A DNA stretch of 64,000 bases from Variovorax sp. S12S4 (GTDB lineage Bacteria > Pseudomonadota > Gammaproteobacteria > Burkholderiales > Burkholderiaceae_C). The notes under the pieces are model-generated. The model ran no database searches, was not told the DNA's origin, and worked only from the letters and a program-made list of their open reading frames with translations. This document shows, one piece after another, positions 47,354 to 56,153 of this stretch (within the stretch, counting starts at the first letter, position 1; the number at the start of each line of letters is the position of its first letter). The stretch spans positions 2,891,001 to 2,955,000 of the forward strand of contig NZ_JALPKR020000002.1 of the NCBI RefSeq assembly GCF_023195515.1, in the 5' to 3' direction. The translations under genes were made by a program, and so were the position numbers.

Positions 47354-47492
47354 GCAAACGTTCGATGTGCTTTGGCCGAGCACCACGGCGCCTTCAAGCG
47401 CGCCCATGGCAATCGGTCAGAATCGGCGCCCGACAAAGGACGCCATGACGCGGTCCCTGAGGCCCGCGACGGGCAAGAGTCAAAGAAACACA

Positions 47493-49772
47493 ATGCAACA
47501 TCACGATCCAGTCGGCACCCGGGAGGGCGAAACAGAGGCGGCATCAGACGCGCTGAAAAGCCGGCTCGCTGCCGCGGAAAACGTTCTGGTCACATTCCCG
47601 GTTGACCTCGACGAAGAACTTCTGTTTACGTTTGGCCTCGTGGCCCTGACCGACCGGCGGCTGATGGCGCTGCAACCGGGCGGGCAATGGTGTGAGTGGT
47701 CACTAGCTGATGAGTCACTGGAACTGTATCTCAACGACCATTCAGGCGTTGGAACCCTCGATCTGATCGGGGCCAAGGGCCGGCTGGCGCGCTGGCGCTA
47801 CACCTTGGCCAACCAGCCCGCGGCGCTGCGGCTGCTCAAGCTGTTCGGCCAGCGAGCGGACGGCGTTGTCGCCGAGGCGACAGCGGAGCCCGATGGCGAC
47901 GACCCGGCCGCCGCCGACGCCGAGCTGCAGACGCCGCCTTCGACCTGGGTGCTGCTGCGCCTGGGCCGCTTTGCCAAGCCTTACCGCAAGCAGCTGATCG
48001 CGGGTTTCTTCCTGACCCTGATTTCGACCGCCGCGACGCTGGTGCCGCCGTACCTGACCATCCCGCTGATGGACGACATCCTGATTCCGTTCCAGAACGG
48101 GCAGAAGATCGATCCCTCGCGCGTGGCGCTGTACCTGAGCGGCCTGCTCGGGGCGGCGCTGGTCGGCTGGGGCCTGGGCTGGGCGCGCACCTATCTGCTG
48201 GCGTTGGTGTCGGAACGCATTGGCGCCGACCTGCGCACCACCACCTACGAGCACTTGCTGACGCTGCCGCTCGACTATTTCGGCGGCAAGCGCACGGGCG
48301 ACCTGATGGCGCGCATCGGCTCCGAAACCGACCGCATCAACGTGTTTCTCTCGTTGCACGCGCTCGACTTTGCCAACGACGTGCTGATGATCGTGATGAC
48401 CGCGGTCATCCTCGTGTCCATCAACCCGCTGCTGGCGGTGGTCACCTTGGTGCCGCTTCCCTTCATCGCCTGGATGATCCACGTGGTGCGCGACCGGCTG
48501 CGCACGGGCTTCGAGAAGATCGACCGCGTGTGGTCGGAGGTCACCAACGTGCTGGCCGACACCATTCCCGGCATTCGCGTGGTCAAGGCCTTCGCGCAGG
48601 AGCGCCGCGAAGCCGAGCGCTTTCGCATTGCGAACGTCTACAACCTGCAGGTCAACGACAAGCTCAACCGCACCTGGTCGCTGTTCACACCCACCGTGTC
48701 GCTGCTGACCGAAATCGGCCTGCTGGTGGTGTGGGGCTTCGGCATCTGGCAGGTGGCGCGCGGCAGCATTACCGTGGGTGTGCTCACCGCCTTCATCGCG
48801 TACATCGGCCGTTTCTACACGCGGCTCGACTCCATGAGCCGCATCGTCTCGGTCACGCAAAAGGCCGCGGCGGGCGCCAAGCGCATCTTCGACATCCTCG
48901 ACCACGTGAGCAACGTGCCGGAGCCCGCCAACCCGGTGAAGATCGAGCGCGTGCAGGGCCGCATCGAAATGAGCGGGCTGGGCTTTCGCTACGGTTCGCG
49001 CGCGGTGATCCGCGACCTCGACCTGACCATCGAGCCGGGCGAGATGATCGGCCTGGTGGGCCACAGCGGTTCGGGCAAGAGCACGCTGGTCAACCTGATC
49101 TGCCGCTTCTACGACGTGACCGACGGCGCCATCAAGGTCGACGGCACCGACATCCGCCGTTTTGCCGTGGCCGACTACCGCCGCCACGTCGGCCTGGTGC
49201 TGCAGGAGCCGTTCCTGTTCTTCGGCACCATTGCGCAGAACATCGCCTACGGCAAGCCGGATGCCACGCGTGAAGAAATCGTGGCCGCAGCGCGCGCCGC
49301 GCATGCGCATGACTTCATTCTTCGCCTGCCGCATGGCTACGACTCGCTCGTCGGCGAGCGCGGCCAGGGCCTTTCGGGCGGCGAGCGCCAGCGCATCAGC
49401 ATTGCGCGCGCGCTGCTCATCGACCCGCGCATCCTCATCCTCGACGAGGCCACTTCGGCCGTGGACACCGAGACCGAGAAAGAAATCCAGAAGGCGCTCG
49501 ACAACCTCGTGCAGGGCCGCACGACCATTGCGATTGCGCACCGCCTGTCGACGCTGCGCAAGGCCGACCGGCTGGTGGTGATGGACCGCGGCGAGGTGGT
49601 CGAGGTCGGCCCGCACGACGAATTGATGGCGAAGCAGGGCGCCTACTGGCGGCTCTACCAGGCGCAACTGCGCCAGGCGGACGACGATGCGAGCGAAGGC
49701 GCTGTGGACGAACGCGCGGGCGCCCAACTGCCGTTGGTGAGCCATGCAGCGCATCCGGCGGGAGAGGCGTGA
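47493..49772 (+). CDS. cyanophycin-locus ABC transporter (exporter-type half-transporter)
   Basis: A 759-residue protein. An unusual soluble N-terminal region (residues about 1-150, with LTDRRLMALQPGGQWCEWSL and LANQPAALRLLKLFGQ) resembles a PH-like fold. It precedes a six-helix exporter domain (about 160-460) and ATPase: Walker [15 protein letters not shown], signature [13 protein letters not shown], Walker B ILILDEATSAVD. ATG 47493 was preferred; ATG 47445 is an alternative. Transporters of this kind, together with a DUF1854 gene, are consistently found beside cphA in Burkholderiales. It may move the polymer's precursors or breakdown dipeptides, but the substrate is not established. Confidence 0.85.
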   Translation: MQHHDPVGTREGETEAASDALKSRLAAAENVLVTFPVDLDEELLFTFGLVALTDRRLMALQPGGQWCEWSLADESLELYLNDHSGVGTLDLIGAKGRLARWRYTLANQPAALRLLKLFGQRADGVVAEATAEPDGDDPAAADAELQTPPSTWVLLRLGRFAKPYRKQLIAGFFLTLISTAATLVPPYLTIPLMDDILIPFQNGQKIDPSRVALYLSGLLGAALVGWGLGWARTYLLALVSERIGADLRTTTYEHLLTLPLDYFGGKRTGDLMARIGSETDRINVFLSLHALDFANDVLMIVMTAVILVSINPLLAVVTLVPLPFIAWMIHVVRDRLRTGFEKIDRVWSEVTNVLADTIPGIRVVKAFAQERREAERFRIANVYNLQVNDKLNRTWSLFTPTVSLLTEIGLLVVWGFGIWQVARGSITVGVLTAFIAYIGRFYTRLDSMSRIVSVTQKAAAGAKRIFDILDHVSNVPEPANPVKIERVQGRIEMSGLGFRYGSRAVIRDLDLTIEPGEMIGLVGHSGSGKSTLVNLICRFYDVTDGAIKVDGTDIRRFAVADYRRHVGLVLQEPFLFFGTIAQNIAYGKPDATREEIVAAARAAHAHDFILRLPHGYDSLVGERGQGLSGGERQRISIARALLIDPRILILDEATSAVDTETEKEIQKALDNLVQGRTTIAIAHRLSTLRKADRLVVMDRGEVVEVGPHDELMAKQGAYWRLYQAQLRQADDDASEGAVDERAGAQLPLVSHAAHPAGEA

Positions 49773-50248
49773 TGAACGGCAACATTCCCGTCTTCAATCT
49801 CGAGCGCGATTCCTTCGGCCGCCTGGTGCTGACCGATGCCGAGGGCGAGCGCCACGTGGGCGTGACGCCTGTGCGGGCCTTTCCGCTCAGCGCGCCCGGC
49901 GAGGGCGTGTCGCTGGTCGGCGGCGAGGGCCGCGAGCTGGTCTGGATCGACCGCGTCGAGGTCTTGCCGGCGGAAACGCGCGCATTGCTCGAGCAAGAGC
50001 TGGCAGTGCGCGACTTTGCGCCCACGCTGCTGAAGCTGCATGGCGTGTCGAGCTTCGGCGTGCCCAGCACCTGGACCGTGAGCACCGACCGCGGTGAAAC
50101 CACCTTCGTACTCAAGGCCGAAGAAGACATTCGCCGGCTCGAAGGCGGCGCGCTGCTGATTGCCAGCGCGCACGGCGTGCAGTTCCGCATTCCCGACGTG
50201 AAGGCGCTCGACCGCCCCTCGCGCAAGCTGCTCGAGCGCTTTCTCTAG
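49772..50248 (+). CDS. DUF1854 protein of the cyanophycin locus
   Basis: A 158-residue protein starting MNGNIPVFNLERDSFGRLV. DUF1854 features: GVTPVRAFPLSAPGEGVSLV, LVWIDRVEVLPAETRALLEQ, VSSFGVPSTWTVSTDRG and LIASAHGVQFRIPDVKALDR. It is cytosolic, with no signal or membrane segment. Its ATG overlaps the stop of the ABC transporter gene and has GGAG upstream, so the two are co-translated. The family usually accompanies this transporter near cyanophycin genes; its function is unknown, possibly a regulatory or accessory partner of the transporter. Confidence 0.85.
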   Translation: MNGNIPVFNLERDSFGRLVLTDAEGERHVGVTPVRAFPLSAPGEGVSLVGGEGRELVWIDRVEVLPAETRALLEQELAVRDFAPTLLKLHGVSSFGVPSTWTVSTDRGETTFVLKAEEDIRRLEGGALLIASAHGVQFRIPDVKALDRPSRKLLERFL

Positions 50249-50279
50249 CAGGCTGCGAAAATCGGGGCTTTTGTACCCG

Positions 50280-50298
50280 CGACGGCCCACCGCCGTCG
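50280..50298 (+). other. stem-loop directly upstream of queC
   Basis: CGACGGC-ccacc-GCCGTCG, a seven-base-pair GC stem ending 7 bases before the queC ATG. It may affect translation start by shielding the ribosome site. No preQ1 riboswitch features were seen. Confidence 0.4.
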
Positions 50299-50305
50299 AA
50301 GAGAA

Positions 50306-51034
50306 ATGCCCCTGCACACCACCGCCCTCGTCCTGTTCTCCGGTGGCCAGGACTCGACCACCTGCCTCGCGGACGCGCTCTCCAAATACCAGCGTGTTGA
50401 AACGCTCGGCTTCGACTACGGCCAGCGGCACCGCGTGGAGCTCGACGTGCGCGGCACCATCCTTTCGAAAATGCGCGAGCGCTTTCCAGACTGGGCGCCG
50501 CGCCTGGGCGAAGACCACGTGCTCACGCTCGCCGCACTGGCGCAGCTCGGCGGCTCGTCGCTCACCGAAGAGGTGGCGTTCGAAATGCAGGCCGACGGCC
50601 TGCCCAACACCTTCGTGCCCGGCCGCAACCTGCTGTTTCTTACCCTTGCCGGTGCGCTGGCCTACCGCCGCGGCCTGCAGGTGATCGTCACCGGCGTCTG
50701 CGAGACCGATTTTTCGGGCTACCCCGACTGCCGCGACGACACCATGAAGGCGATGCAGCTCGCGCTCTCGCTCGGGCTGGAGCGCCGCCTGGTCATCGAA
50801 ACGCCGCTGATGTGGATCGACAAGGCCGAAACCTGGCAGATGGCGCACCGCCTGGGCGGCGCGCCGCTGGTCGACCTGATCGTGGAAGAAACCCACACCT
50901 GCTACCTTGGCGACCGCGAACATCGGCAGGCTTGGGGCTACGGCTGCGGCGAATGCCCCGCTTGCGATTTGCGCAAGAAGGGGTGGGAGCGCTACGCGGC
51001 GGCGCCGCCTGCCGGCGTCACCTCCACGCGATAG
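50306..51034 (+). CDS. queC: 7-cyano-7-deazaguanine synthase
   Basis: A 242-residue QueC, converting 7-carboxy-7-deazaguanine to preQ0 with ATP and ammonia on the path to queuosine in tRNA. The PP-loop is [14 protein letters not shown]. Other motifs: [53 protein letters not shown], and the zinc-binding Cys cluster [14 protein letters not shown] near the C terminus. The 3' end overlaps the convergent ABC protein gene by 43 bases. Other queuosine genes are not in the window. Confidence 0.95.
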   Translation: MPLHTTALVLFSGGQDSTTCLADALSKYQRVETLGFDYGQRHRVELDVRGTILSKMRERFPDWAPRLGEDHVLTLAALAQLGGSSLTEEVAFEMQADGLPNTFVPGRNLLFLTLAGALAYRRGLQVIVTGVCETDFSGYPDCRDDTMKAMQLALSLGLERRLVIETPLMWIDKAETWQMAHRLGGAPLVDLIVEETHTCYLGDREHRQAWGYGCGECPACDLRKKGWERYAAAPPAGVTSTR

Positions 51035-52779
51035 CGCGCGGCGGCGCCCTCTGCTTCAGGCACCAGTGTCCAGCGCTGGGTGTGGAACTCGCCCACGGCT
51101 GCGCGGTGCGCAATGGAGACCATGGCGCCGTTTCGGCTGCGCACCATCTCCGAAAGCCGCTGATACAGCGTGTGCTCGGCCGGCCCGTCCAGCGCACTGC
51201 TGATCTCATCGGCGAAGATCCAGCGCGGTTTCTTCAGCAGCACGCGCGCTATCGCAAGCCGCTGCTGTTCACCACCCGAGAGCTTCTGGCTCCAGGCGTC
51301 ACTGTCGTCGAGCCGGGCGGCCAAGTCGGGCAGCAGCGCGTCGGCCAGGGCCTGGCGCAGCTCGGCGTCGCTGTACTTGGCGGCGTCTTCGGGATAGGCC
51401 AGCGCCTGGCGTAGCGGTCCGTTGGGCACGTACGGCCGCTGCGGCAAGAACATTGCGTCCGCCGGCACCTGTACCTTGCCGCTTCCGAACGGCCAGATGC
51501 CCGCAAAGGCGCGGAACAGCGTGGACTTGCCGCTGCCCGATGGGCCCTGCACCAGCACGCTGTCGCCGGCAGCGGCCGAAAGGGCTGCATTCGCGAGCAG
51601 CGGCTTGCTGCCACCCGGCAGGCTCAGCGAGAGGCCGTCGGTGCGCAGCACTTCTGCATCGCTGCGTTCGAAGGCGTTCGTTTTCTCGGCATGCGCACGG
51701 ATCGCGTCGTCGAAGCTTGTAAGGCGGTCGGCCGTCGCGCGCCACGAAGCCACGTTGTCATAGTTGTCAACGAACCAGCTCAGCGCGTCTTGCACCTTGC
51801 CGAAGGCCGACGAGATCTGCATCAGTTGCCCCAGCTGGATTGCGCCGCTGAAGAAGCGCGGTGCCGCCACCACGAACGGGGAGATCACTGCAGCCTGGCC
51901 AAAAAAGGCGGTGAAGGTCACGAGGTTCTTCTGCTGCTTGATGAGCGCGAGATAGTTGCGCAGCACCGCGCCAAAGCGCAGGTCGAGCTGCCCGCGTTCC
52001 ACCGTCTCTCCCCGATCAAGCGCAATCGCTTCGCTGTATTCGCGCACACGCACCAGGTGGTGCCGGAAGTCGGCTTCGAAGCGCTGCTGGCGAAAGTTCA
52101 GCCCGATCAGCGGACGGCCGATGTAGTGGGTGATCACCGTGCCGACCACGCAGTAGACAAGTGCGAGCCAGACCATCGAGCCGGCGATCTCGTAGGTAGT
52201 GCCGCCGATCGGCAGCGCGGTGGTGCCCGACAGGCCCCAGAGAATGCCCACGAAGCTGATCAGCGTGACCACGGCGTTCAGCAGGCCCATCGAGAGTGTC
52301 ATGGTCGCAGCCGTGAAAAGCTGCATGTCTTCCTGGATGCGCTGGTCAGGGTTGTCGGGCGTGGCGTTGTCGCTCTTGGCGTAGCGTGCGAGCTCGAGTT
52401 CGTAGAACGTGCGGTTGGCCATCCAGCGGCCGAGATAGTTGCGCGTGATCCAGGCGCGCCAGCGCAACTGCAGCAGCTGGGTCACGTAGAACTTGAGCAC
52501 CTGCAGCGCGATATTGAAGAAGGCAAGTACGCAGAACACGCGGACTTCGCGCCAGAACACGACGGCATCCTTGTTCTGCAGGCCGTCGTAGAAGCGCCCA
52601 TACCACTGGTTGAAAAGCACCAGCGCATAAACGTAGGCCAGGTTGAGAGCCACGATCGCCGCGAACATGAGCCGCGCACGCCACTTCTCCTCCGACCGGA
52701 AGTAGGGGGCCGCGAGCGCTAAGACGCGTCGCAGCACCTGGACGAAGGTTTTGGCGCGTTCGTTGACGGAAGGAGACAT
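50992..52779 (-). CDS. SbmA/BacA-like ABC transporter with fused membrane and ATPase domains
   Basis: A 595-residue protein of the ABC_membrane_2/SbmA-YddA type. The membrane domain covers about residues 20-330: [20 protein letters not shown] and [15 protein letters not shown] are typical, as is the loop [19 protein letters not shown]. The ATPase covers about 390-580: Walker [28 protein letters not shown], signature [13 protein letters not shown], Walker [13 protein letters not shown]. Relatives import peptides, vitamin B12-like compounds or peptide antibiotics, or handle long-chain acyl-CoA in eukaryotes. The ligand here is unknown. It overlaps the 3' end of queC. Confidence 0.88.
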   Translation of the reverse strand: MSPSVNERAKTFVQVLRRVLALAAPYFRSEEKWRARLMFAAIVALNLAYVYALVLFNQWYGRFYDGLQNKDAVVFWREVRVFCVLAFFNIALQVLKFYVTQLLQLRWRAWITRNYLGRWMANRTFYELELARYAKSDNATPDNPDQRIQEDMQLFTAATMTLSMGLLNAVVTLISFVGILWGLSGTTALPIGGTTYEIAGSMVWLALVYCVVGTVITHYIGRPLIGLNFRQQRFEADFRHHLVRVREYSEAIALDRGETVERGQLDLRFGAVLRNYLALIKQQKNLVTFTAFFGQAAVISPFVVAAPRFFSGAIQLGQLMQISSAFGKVQDALSWFVDNYDNVASWRATADRLTSFDDAIRAHAEKTNAFERSDAEVLRTDGLSLSLPGGSKPLLANAALSAAAGDSVLVQGPSGSGKSTLFRAFAGIWPFGSGKVQVPADAMFLPQRPYVPNGPLRQALAYPEDAAKYSDAELRQALADALLPDLAARLDDSDAWSQKLSGGEQQRLAIARVLLKKPRWIFADEISSALDGPAEHTLYQRLSEMVRSRNGAMVSIAHRAAVGEFHTQRWTLVPEAEGAAARYRVEVTPAGGAAA

Positions 52780-52890
52780 GCGGGGCTTTCCTCGGAGGCG
52801 CTTGCGCGCGGAGATCTTGAGGAAGCCATCGTAGACAAATTTCTTAAGCCGGCCTGAAGTCGCGCCCCCAGGCTGGCGATGCCGCGAGTC

Positions 52891-53451
52891 TCAATGCAGC
52901 ATGACACGCGCCGCAGTCTGCAAAAAGTGCTTGAGCGGCGGCGTCTGCAGTCCGGCCACCTTGGCCTCTTCATCCCAGAGCCGCAGCCGGATTGCGTCAC
53001 CCGACCAGGGATGGTCGGCAAAGCGCCGAGCGGCTTCGGCGCTCATCGGCCCGCCCTGCAGCGCCAGGCTGCGCACGGAATCGGGCGAAAGCCGCGCGAA
53101 GTAGTCGGGGCGCGTCGCGCAAAGATAGCGTTTGGCGTCCACATGCAGGCGGATCGGTTCGCGCACCTCCAGCCCGAAGGCGCCGCGCAGCACCGGCATG
53201 GCAATGTATTGGTGGCGGTCGTCGATGCCCAGTTCGGTGGGCGAACGCGAGAGCGTCTGGTGCTCTGCGATCAGCAGGTGGCCAAGGTCATGCAGCAGTG
53301 AGGCCGTGACCAGCGCGTCGTCCGCGCCGGCCTGCTCGGCCAGCCACGCGCATTGCAGCGCATGTTCGAGCTGCGACACCGGCTCGCCCGCATAGGCAAC
53401 CCCGCCCCGTTCGGCGAACAGGCGGGCGATCTCGGCGAGGTCGAGTGTCAT
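52891..53451 (-). CDS. HD-domain protein of phosphonate degradation loci (PhnZ-like)
   Basis: A 186-residue HD-domain protein. ATG 53451 (MTLDLAEIARLFAERGG) was chosen; the longer frame crosses the Pho-box. The metal motif is TASLLHDLGHLLIAEH, with further His in VSQLEHALQCAW and IRLHVDAKRYL. The Tyr/Glu segment GGVAYAGEPV resembles the substrate loop of PhnZ, the diiron oxygenase that cleaves 2-amino-1-hydroxyethylphosphonate. The matching PhnY hydroxylase is not in the window, so the substrate is uncertain. It is divergent from the phosphonate transporter operon and shares its promoter region. Confidence 0.82.
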   Translation of the reverse strand: MTLDLAEIARLFAERGGVAYAGEPVSQLEHALQCAWLAEQAGADDALVTASLLHDLGHLLIAEHQTLSRSPTELGIDDRHQYIAMPVLRGAFGLEVREPIRLHVDAKRYLCATRPDYFARLSPDSVRSLALQGGPMSAEAARRFADHPWSGDAIRLRLWDEEAKVAGLQTPPLKHFLQTAARVMLH

Positions 53452-53559
53452 GGCTCTGAAACAAAAGACGGAAAGCGCAGGCGGCAGTGCGCGAGCTTCG
53501 GGCATTGCGGTGACAAGGGCATGACGAAGCCCTGCAAGCGCCATGCCGGAGCGCGCCTT

Positions 53560-53577
53560 CTGACAAATGCCTGTCAC
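53560..53577 (+). promoter_or_regulatory. Pho-box in the phosphonate divergent promoter
   Basis: CTGACAA-ATGC-CTGTCAC: two 7-base direct repeats with a 4-base spacer, close to the PhoB consensus CTGTCAT-N4-CTGTCAT. It lies 103 bases before the substrate-binding protein ATG and 109 bases before the divergent HD gene. It predicts induction of the locus by phosphate limitation. Confidence 0.72.
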
Positions 53578-53679
53578 ATGCCGCTGCCAGCATCGCCGCG
53601 TTCATGGCGCTTGCCGTGCGTACTTTTTTCTTCCGCATTCCTTTCCGCTTCGTCTTCTTTTCCTTCCGAGGTATTTCCC

Positions 53680-54714
53680 ATGCTGCGTCGTTCTATCCGC
53701 TGGGCCGCCGTGCCGGCCGCTCTGCTCTCGCTGGCCTTTGCCGCTTCGGCCCAGGGCCGCACCGAACTGCTGGTGTACACCGCGCTCGAGGCCGACCAGG
53801 TGCAGGCCTACAAGGCCGCCTTCGAAAAGGAGAACCCGGCCATCGAACTGAAGTTCGTGCGCGACTCCACCGGCATCGTCACCGCCAAGCTGCTGGCCGA
53901 AAAGGCCAACCCGCAGGCCGACGTGGTGTGGGGCCTGGCCGCCACCTCGCTGATGCTGCTCGACAAGGAAGGCATGCTCCAGCCCTATGCGCCCAAGGGC
54001 CTCGACGCCATCAAGCCGACGATGCGCGACCCGGCCAATCCGCCCAAGTGGGTGGGCATGGACGTGTGGTCGTCGGCCATCTGCTTCAACACCGCCGAAG
54101 CCACGAAGAAGAGCCTGCCCAAGCCCACCAGCTGGGCCGACCTGACCAACCCGGTCTACAAGGGCCAGATCACCATGCCCAACCCCGCGGCTTCGGGCAC
54201 CGGCTACCTGATGGTGTCGGGCTGGATCCAGATGATGGGCGAAGAAAAAGCGTGGAAGTACATGGACGCGCTGCACCAGAACATCGGCATCTACAGCCAG
54301 TCGGGTAGCAAGCCCTGCCGCCAGGCCGGCGCCGGCGAGTTCGCGCTCGGCATGTCGTTCGAATACCGCGCCAACAAGACCAAGCGCGACGGCGCACCCA
54401 TCGACATCGTGCTGCCCAAGGAAGGCCTGGGCTGGGATATGGAAGCCACCGGCATCCTGAAGACCAGCAAGAAGCAGGACGCCGCCAAGGCGCTGGCCGA
54501 CTGGGCTGTGACCAAGCAGGCCAATGAGCTGTACGCAAAGAACTTTGCGGTGCTCGCGCTCCCGGGCATCCAGGAAAAGCTGGAGTTCGTGCCGGGCGAC
54601 GTGGAGAAGCTGCTCGCCAAGAACGACTTCAACTGGGCCGCCGCCAACCGCGACCGCATCCTGACGGAATGGTCGAAGCGCTACGAATCCAAGTCGGAAA
54701 AGAAGCCGATGTGA
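53680..54714 (+). CDS. phnS: 2-aminoethylphosphonate ABC transporter substrate-binding protein
   Basis: A 344-residue periplasmic protein with signal peptide (IRWAAVPAALLSLAFAASA). It belongs to the iron(III)/2-aminoethylphosphonate binding protein family: LLVYTALEADQVQAYKAAFE, LKFVRDSTGIVTAKLLAEK, DVVWGLAATSLMLLDKEGML, ITMPNPAASGTGYLMVSGWI and SYSQSG-like IYSQSGSKPCRQAGAGE. ATG 53680 starts MLRRSIRWAA and has GAGG upstream; the longer frame was rejected because it crosses the Pho-box. Context with PhnX and PhnT/PhnUV-type components supports the phosphonate ligand over iron. Confidence 0.88.
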   Translation: MLRRSIRWAAVPAALLSLAFAASAQGRTELLVYTALEADQVQAYKAAFEKENPAIELKFVRDSTGIVTAKLLAEKANPQADVVWGLAATSLMLLDKEGMLQPYAPKGLDAIKPTMRDPANPPKWVGMDVWSSAICFNTAEATKKSLPKPTSWADLTNPVYKGQITMPNPAASGTGYLMVSGWIQMMGEEKAWKYMDALHQNIGIYSQSGSKPCRQAGAGEFALGMSFEYRANKTKRDGAPIDIVLPKEGLGWDMEATGILKTSKKQDAAKALADWAVTKQANELYAKNFAVLALPGIQEKLEFVPGDVEKLLAKNDFNWAAANRDRILTEWSKRYESKSEKKPM

Positions 54715-54751
54715 TCGTGCTTGAGAACAGCACCAGCTTCAGCCCCAGCAG

Positions 54752-55825
54752 ATGACCAGCTTTCTTTCTCTTCGCGGCATCGGCAAGTCCTTTGGCGCCA
54801 CGCGGGTGCTCGACGGCATCGACCTGGATATCAAGCCGGGCGAGTTCGTCTGCCTGCTCGGACCTTCGGGCTGCGGCAAGACGACGCTGCTGCGCATCGT
54901 GTGCGGCATCGAGCGCGCCGACAGCGGGCAGATCCTGCTCGGCGGCCAGGACATCGCGGGCCTGCCGCCGGCGGCGCGCGGATTCGGCGTGGTGTTCCAG
55001 TCGTATGCGCTGTTCCCCAACCTCACGGCCGCGCAGAACATTGCCTACGGCCTGCGCCCCACAGGCGCACTGGCCCGCGAGATGGCCAAGCGCTCGCGCG
55101 AGATGCTCGACCTGGTCGGGCTGGCGGCGCATGCCGACAAGTACCCGGTGCAGCTTTCGGGCGGCCAGCAGCAGCGCGTGGCACTGGCCCGCGCGCTGGC
55201 ACCCAACCCTCGCCTTCTGTTGCTCGACGAGCCGTTGTCGGCACTCGATGCGCAGGTGCGAGCAAGCCTGCGCAGTGAAATACGCTCGTTGCAAAAGCGC
55301 CTGGGCATCGTCACCATCATGGTCACGCACGACCAGGAGGAAGCCCTCTCGATGGCCGACCGCGTGGTGCTGATGCACAACGGCCGCATCGAGCAGGCCG
55401 GAACGCCCGACGAGCTCTACCGTCAGCCGCGCACCCGTTTTGTGGCGGGCTTTGTCGGCCGCATGAACATGCTGCCCGCCACGGTGCTGGCCGATGGCAA
55501 GGTGCGTGTGCGCGACAGCGAGTTGTTCTGCGCGCCGGGCAGCCTGAGCGTCGGTGCGCAGGCCACAGTGGGTATTCGGCCCGAGCATGTGGTGGTCAAG
55601 CGCTTCGGCTCGGAGTTGGGTGCCAACAGCTTTGCGGCGCGGCTGTTGGACACGGAGTTCTTCGGCAACCGGACCTCGGCCCGGCTGGCTTGCGAGCCGT
55701 TGGGCATCGAGATCGAAGCCGAGTTGCCGGCCGATGCGCGGGGCGACGGCGGGGAGCCGTTGGTGCCCAGCAGCATGGTGCATATCCAGTTGCCTTTGAA
55801 TGCGCTGTCTGTTCTGGCGCATTGA
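54752..55825 (+). CDS. phnT: 2-aminoethylphosphonate ABC transporter ATPase
   Basis: A 357-residue ATPase of the spermidine/iron/phosphonate (CUT1-like) type. Walker A GPSGCGKTTLLRIV, FQSYALFPNLTAAQNIAYGL, signature LSGGQQQRVALARAL, Walker B LLLLDEPLSALD and MVTHDQEEALSMADRVVLM. Residues about 240-357 form the regulatory TOBE domain (VGIRPEHVVVKRFG). It pairs with the fused permease downstream, from which it is separated by a 258-base inverted-repeat element rather than the usual short spacer. Confidence 0.9.
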   Translation: MTSFLSLRGIGKSFGATRVLDGIDLDIKPGEFVCLLGPSGCGKTTLLRIVCGIERADSGQILLGGQDIAGLPPAARGFGVVFQSYALFPNLTAAQNIAYGLRPTGALAREMAKRSREMLDLVGLAAHADKYPVQLSGGQQQRVALARALAPNPRLLLLDEPLSALDAQVRASLRSEIRSLQKRLGIVTIMVTHDQEEALSMADRVVLMHNGRIEQAGTPDELYRQPRTRFVAGFVGRMNMLPATVLADGKVRVRDSELFCAPGSLSVGAQATVGIRPEHVVVKRFGSELGANSFAARLLDTEFFGNRTSARLACEPLGIEIEAELPADARGDGGEPLVPSSMVHIQLPLNALSVLAH

Positions 55826-55857
55826 ATGAGTGCTTGCTTTCTGATTGCGGTGGGTCG

Positions 55858-56115
55858 TTCAGGGCGCGCTCCCGCCGACGGGGTACCTTTCTCCGCGAAT
55901 GTCCCCCGGCCTGCGGCCTCCTCCTTTATTTCGCTGCGCAAGGCACCCCATCGACGTGAGCGTTGCAAAGAGCGGTCGTTGATCAGCGATACACCACGAG
56001 CGTGCCCCAGTGCACAGGGCATCGGGTGCTCCCCGCAGCGAAATAAAGGAGGAGCCCGAAGGGCGGGGGACATTCGCGGAGGGGAGTACCCGGTGGCCTT
56101 TGCACCCGCCCTGAA
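55858..56115. mobile_element. MITE-like inverted-repeat element between phnT and the permease gene
   Basis: Two 58-base arms face each other: left 55881-55938, right 56034-56091. They share CCGCGAATGTCCCCC and CTCCTCCTTTATTTCGCTGCG (right arm inverted). Outer ends match as TTCAGGGCG (55858) and CGCCCTGAA (56107). Each arm also has its own small hairpin (GGCCTGCGGCC; GCCCGAAGGGC). The centre (about 95 bases) has no ORF of note. The whole 328-base spacer 55826-56153 holds only this element. It may be mobilised in trans by a transposase elsewhere. Confidence 0.72.
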
Positions 56116-56153
56116 CTCAACCACCGCCAATTCACGAGCGGGGTCCTGCTGAC

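Noticed and set aside
44300..47605. Very long plus-strand frame (about 1100 codons) opposite the cyanophycin synthetase genes
   Set aside because: It is the antisense shadow of cphA'/cphA in GC-rich DNA; it is His/Arg/Gly/Ala-rich without domains, while the minus strand gives clear ATP-grasp and Mur-ligase motifs.
47742..49754. 670-codon minus-strand frame opposite the cyanophycin-locus ABC transporter
   Set aside because: No domain is recognisable, and composition is that of an antisense frame (runs of His, Gln, Arg). The plus strand has Walker and signature motifs.
50249..50305. preQ1 riboswitch upstream of queC
   Set aside because: Only a simple GC stem is present; the pseudoknot and A-rich tail expected of preQ1 aptamers are absent.
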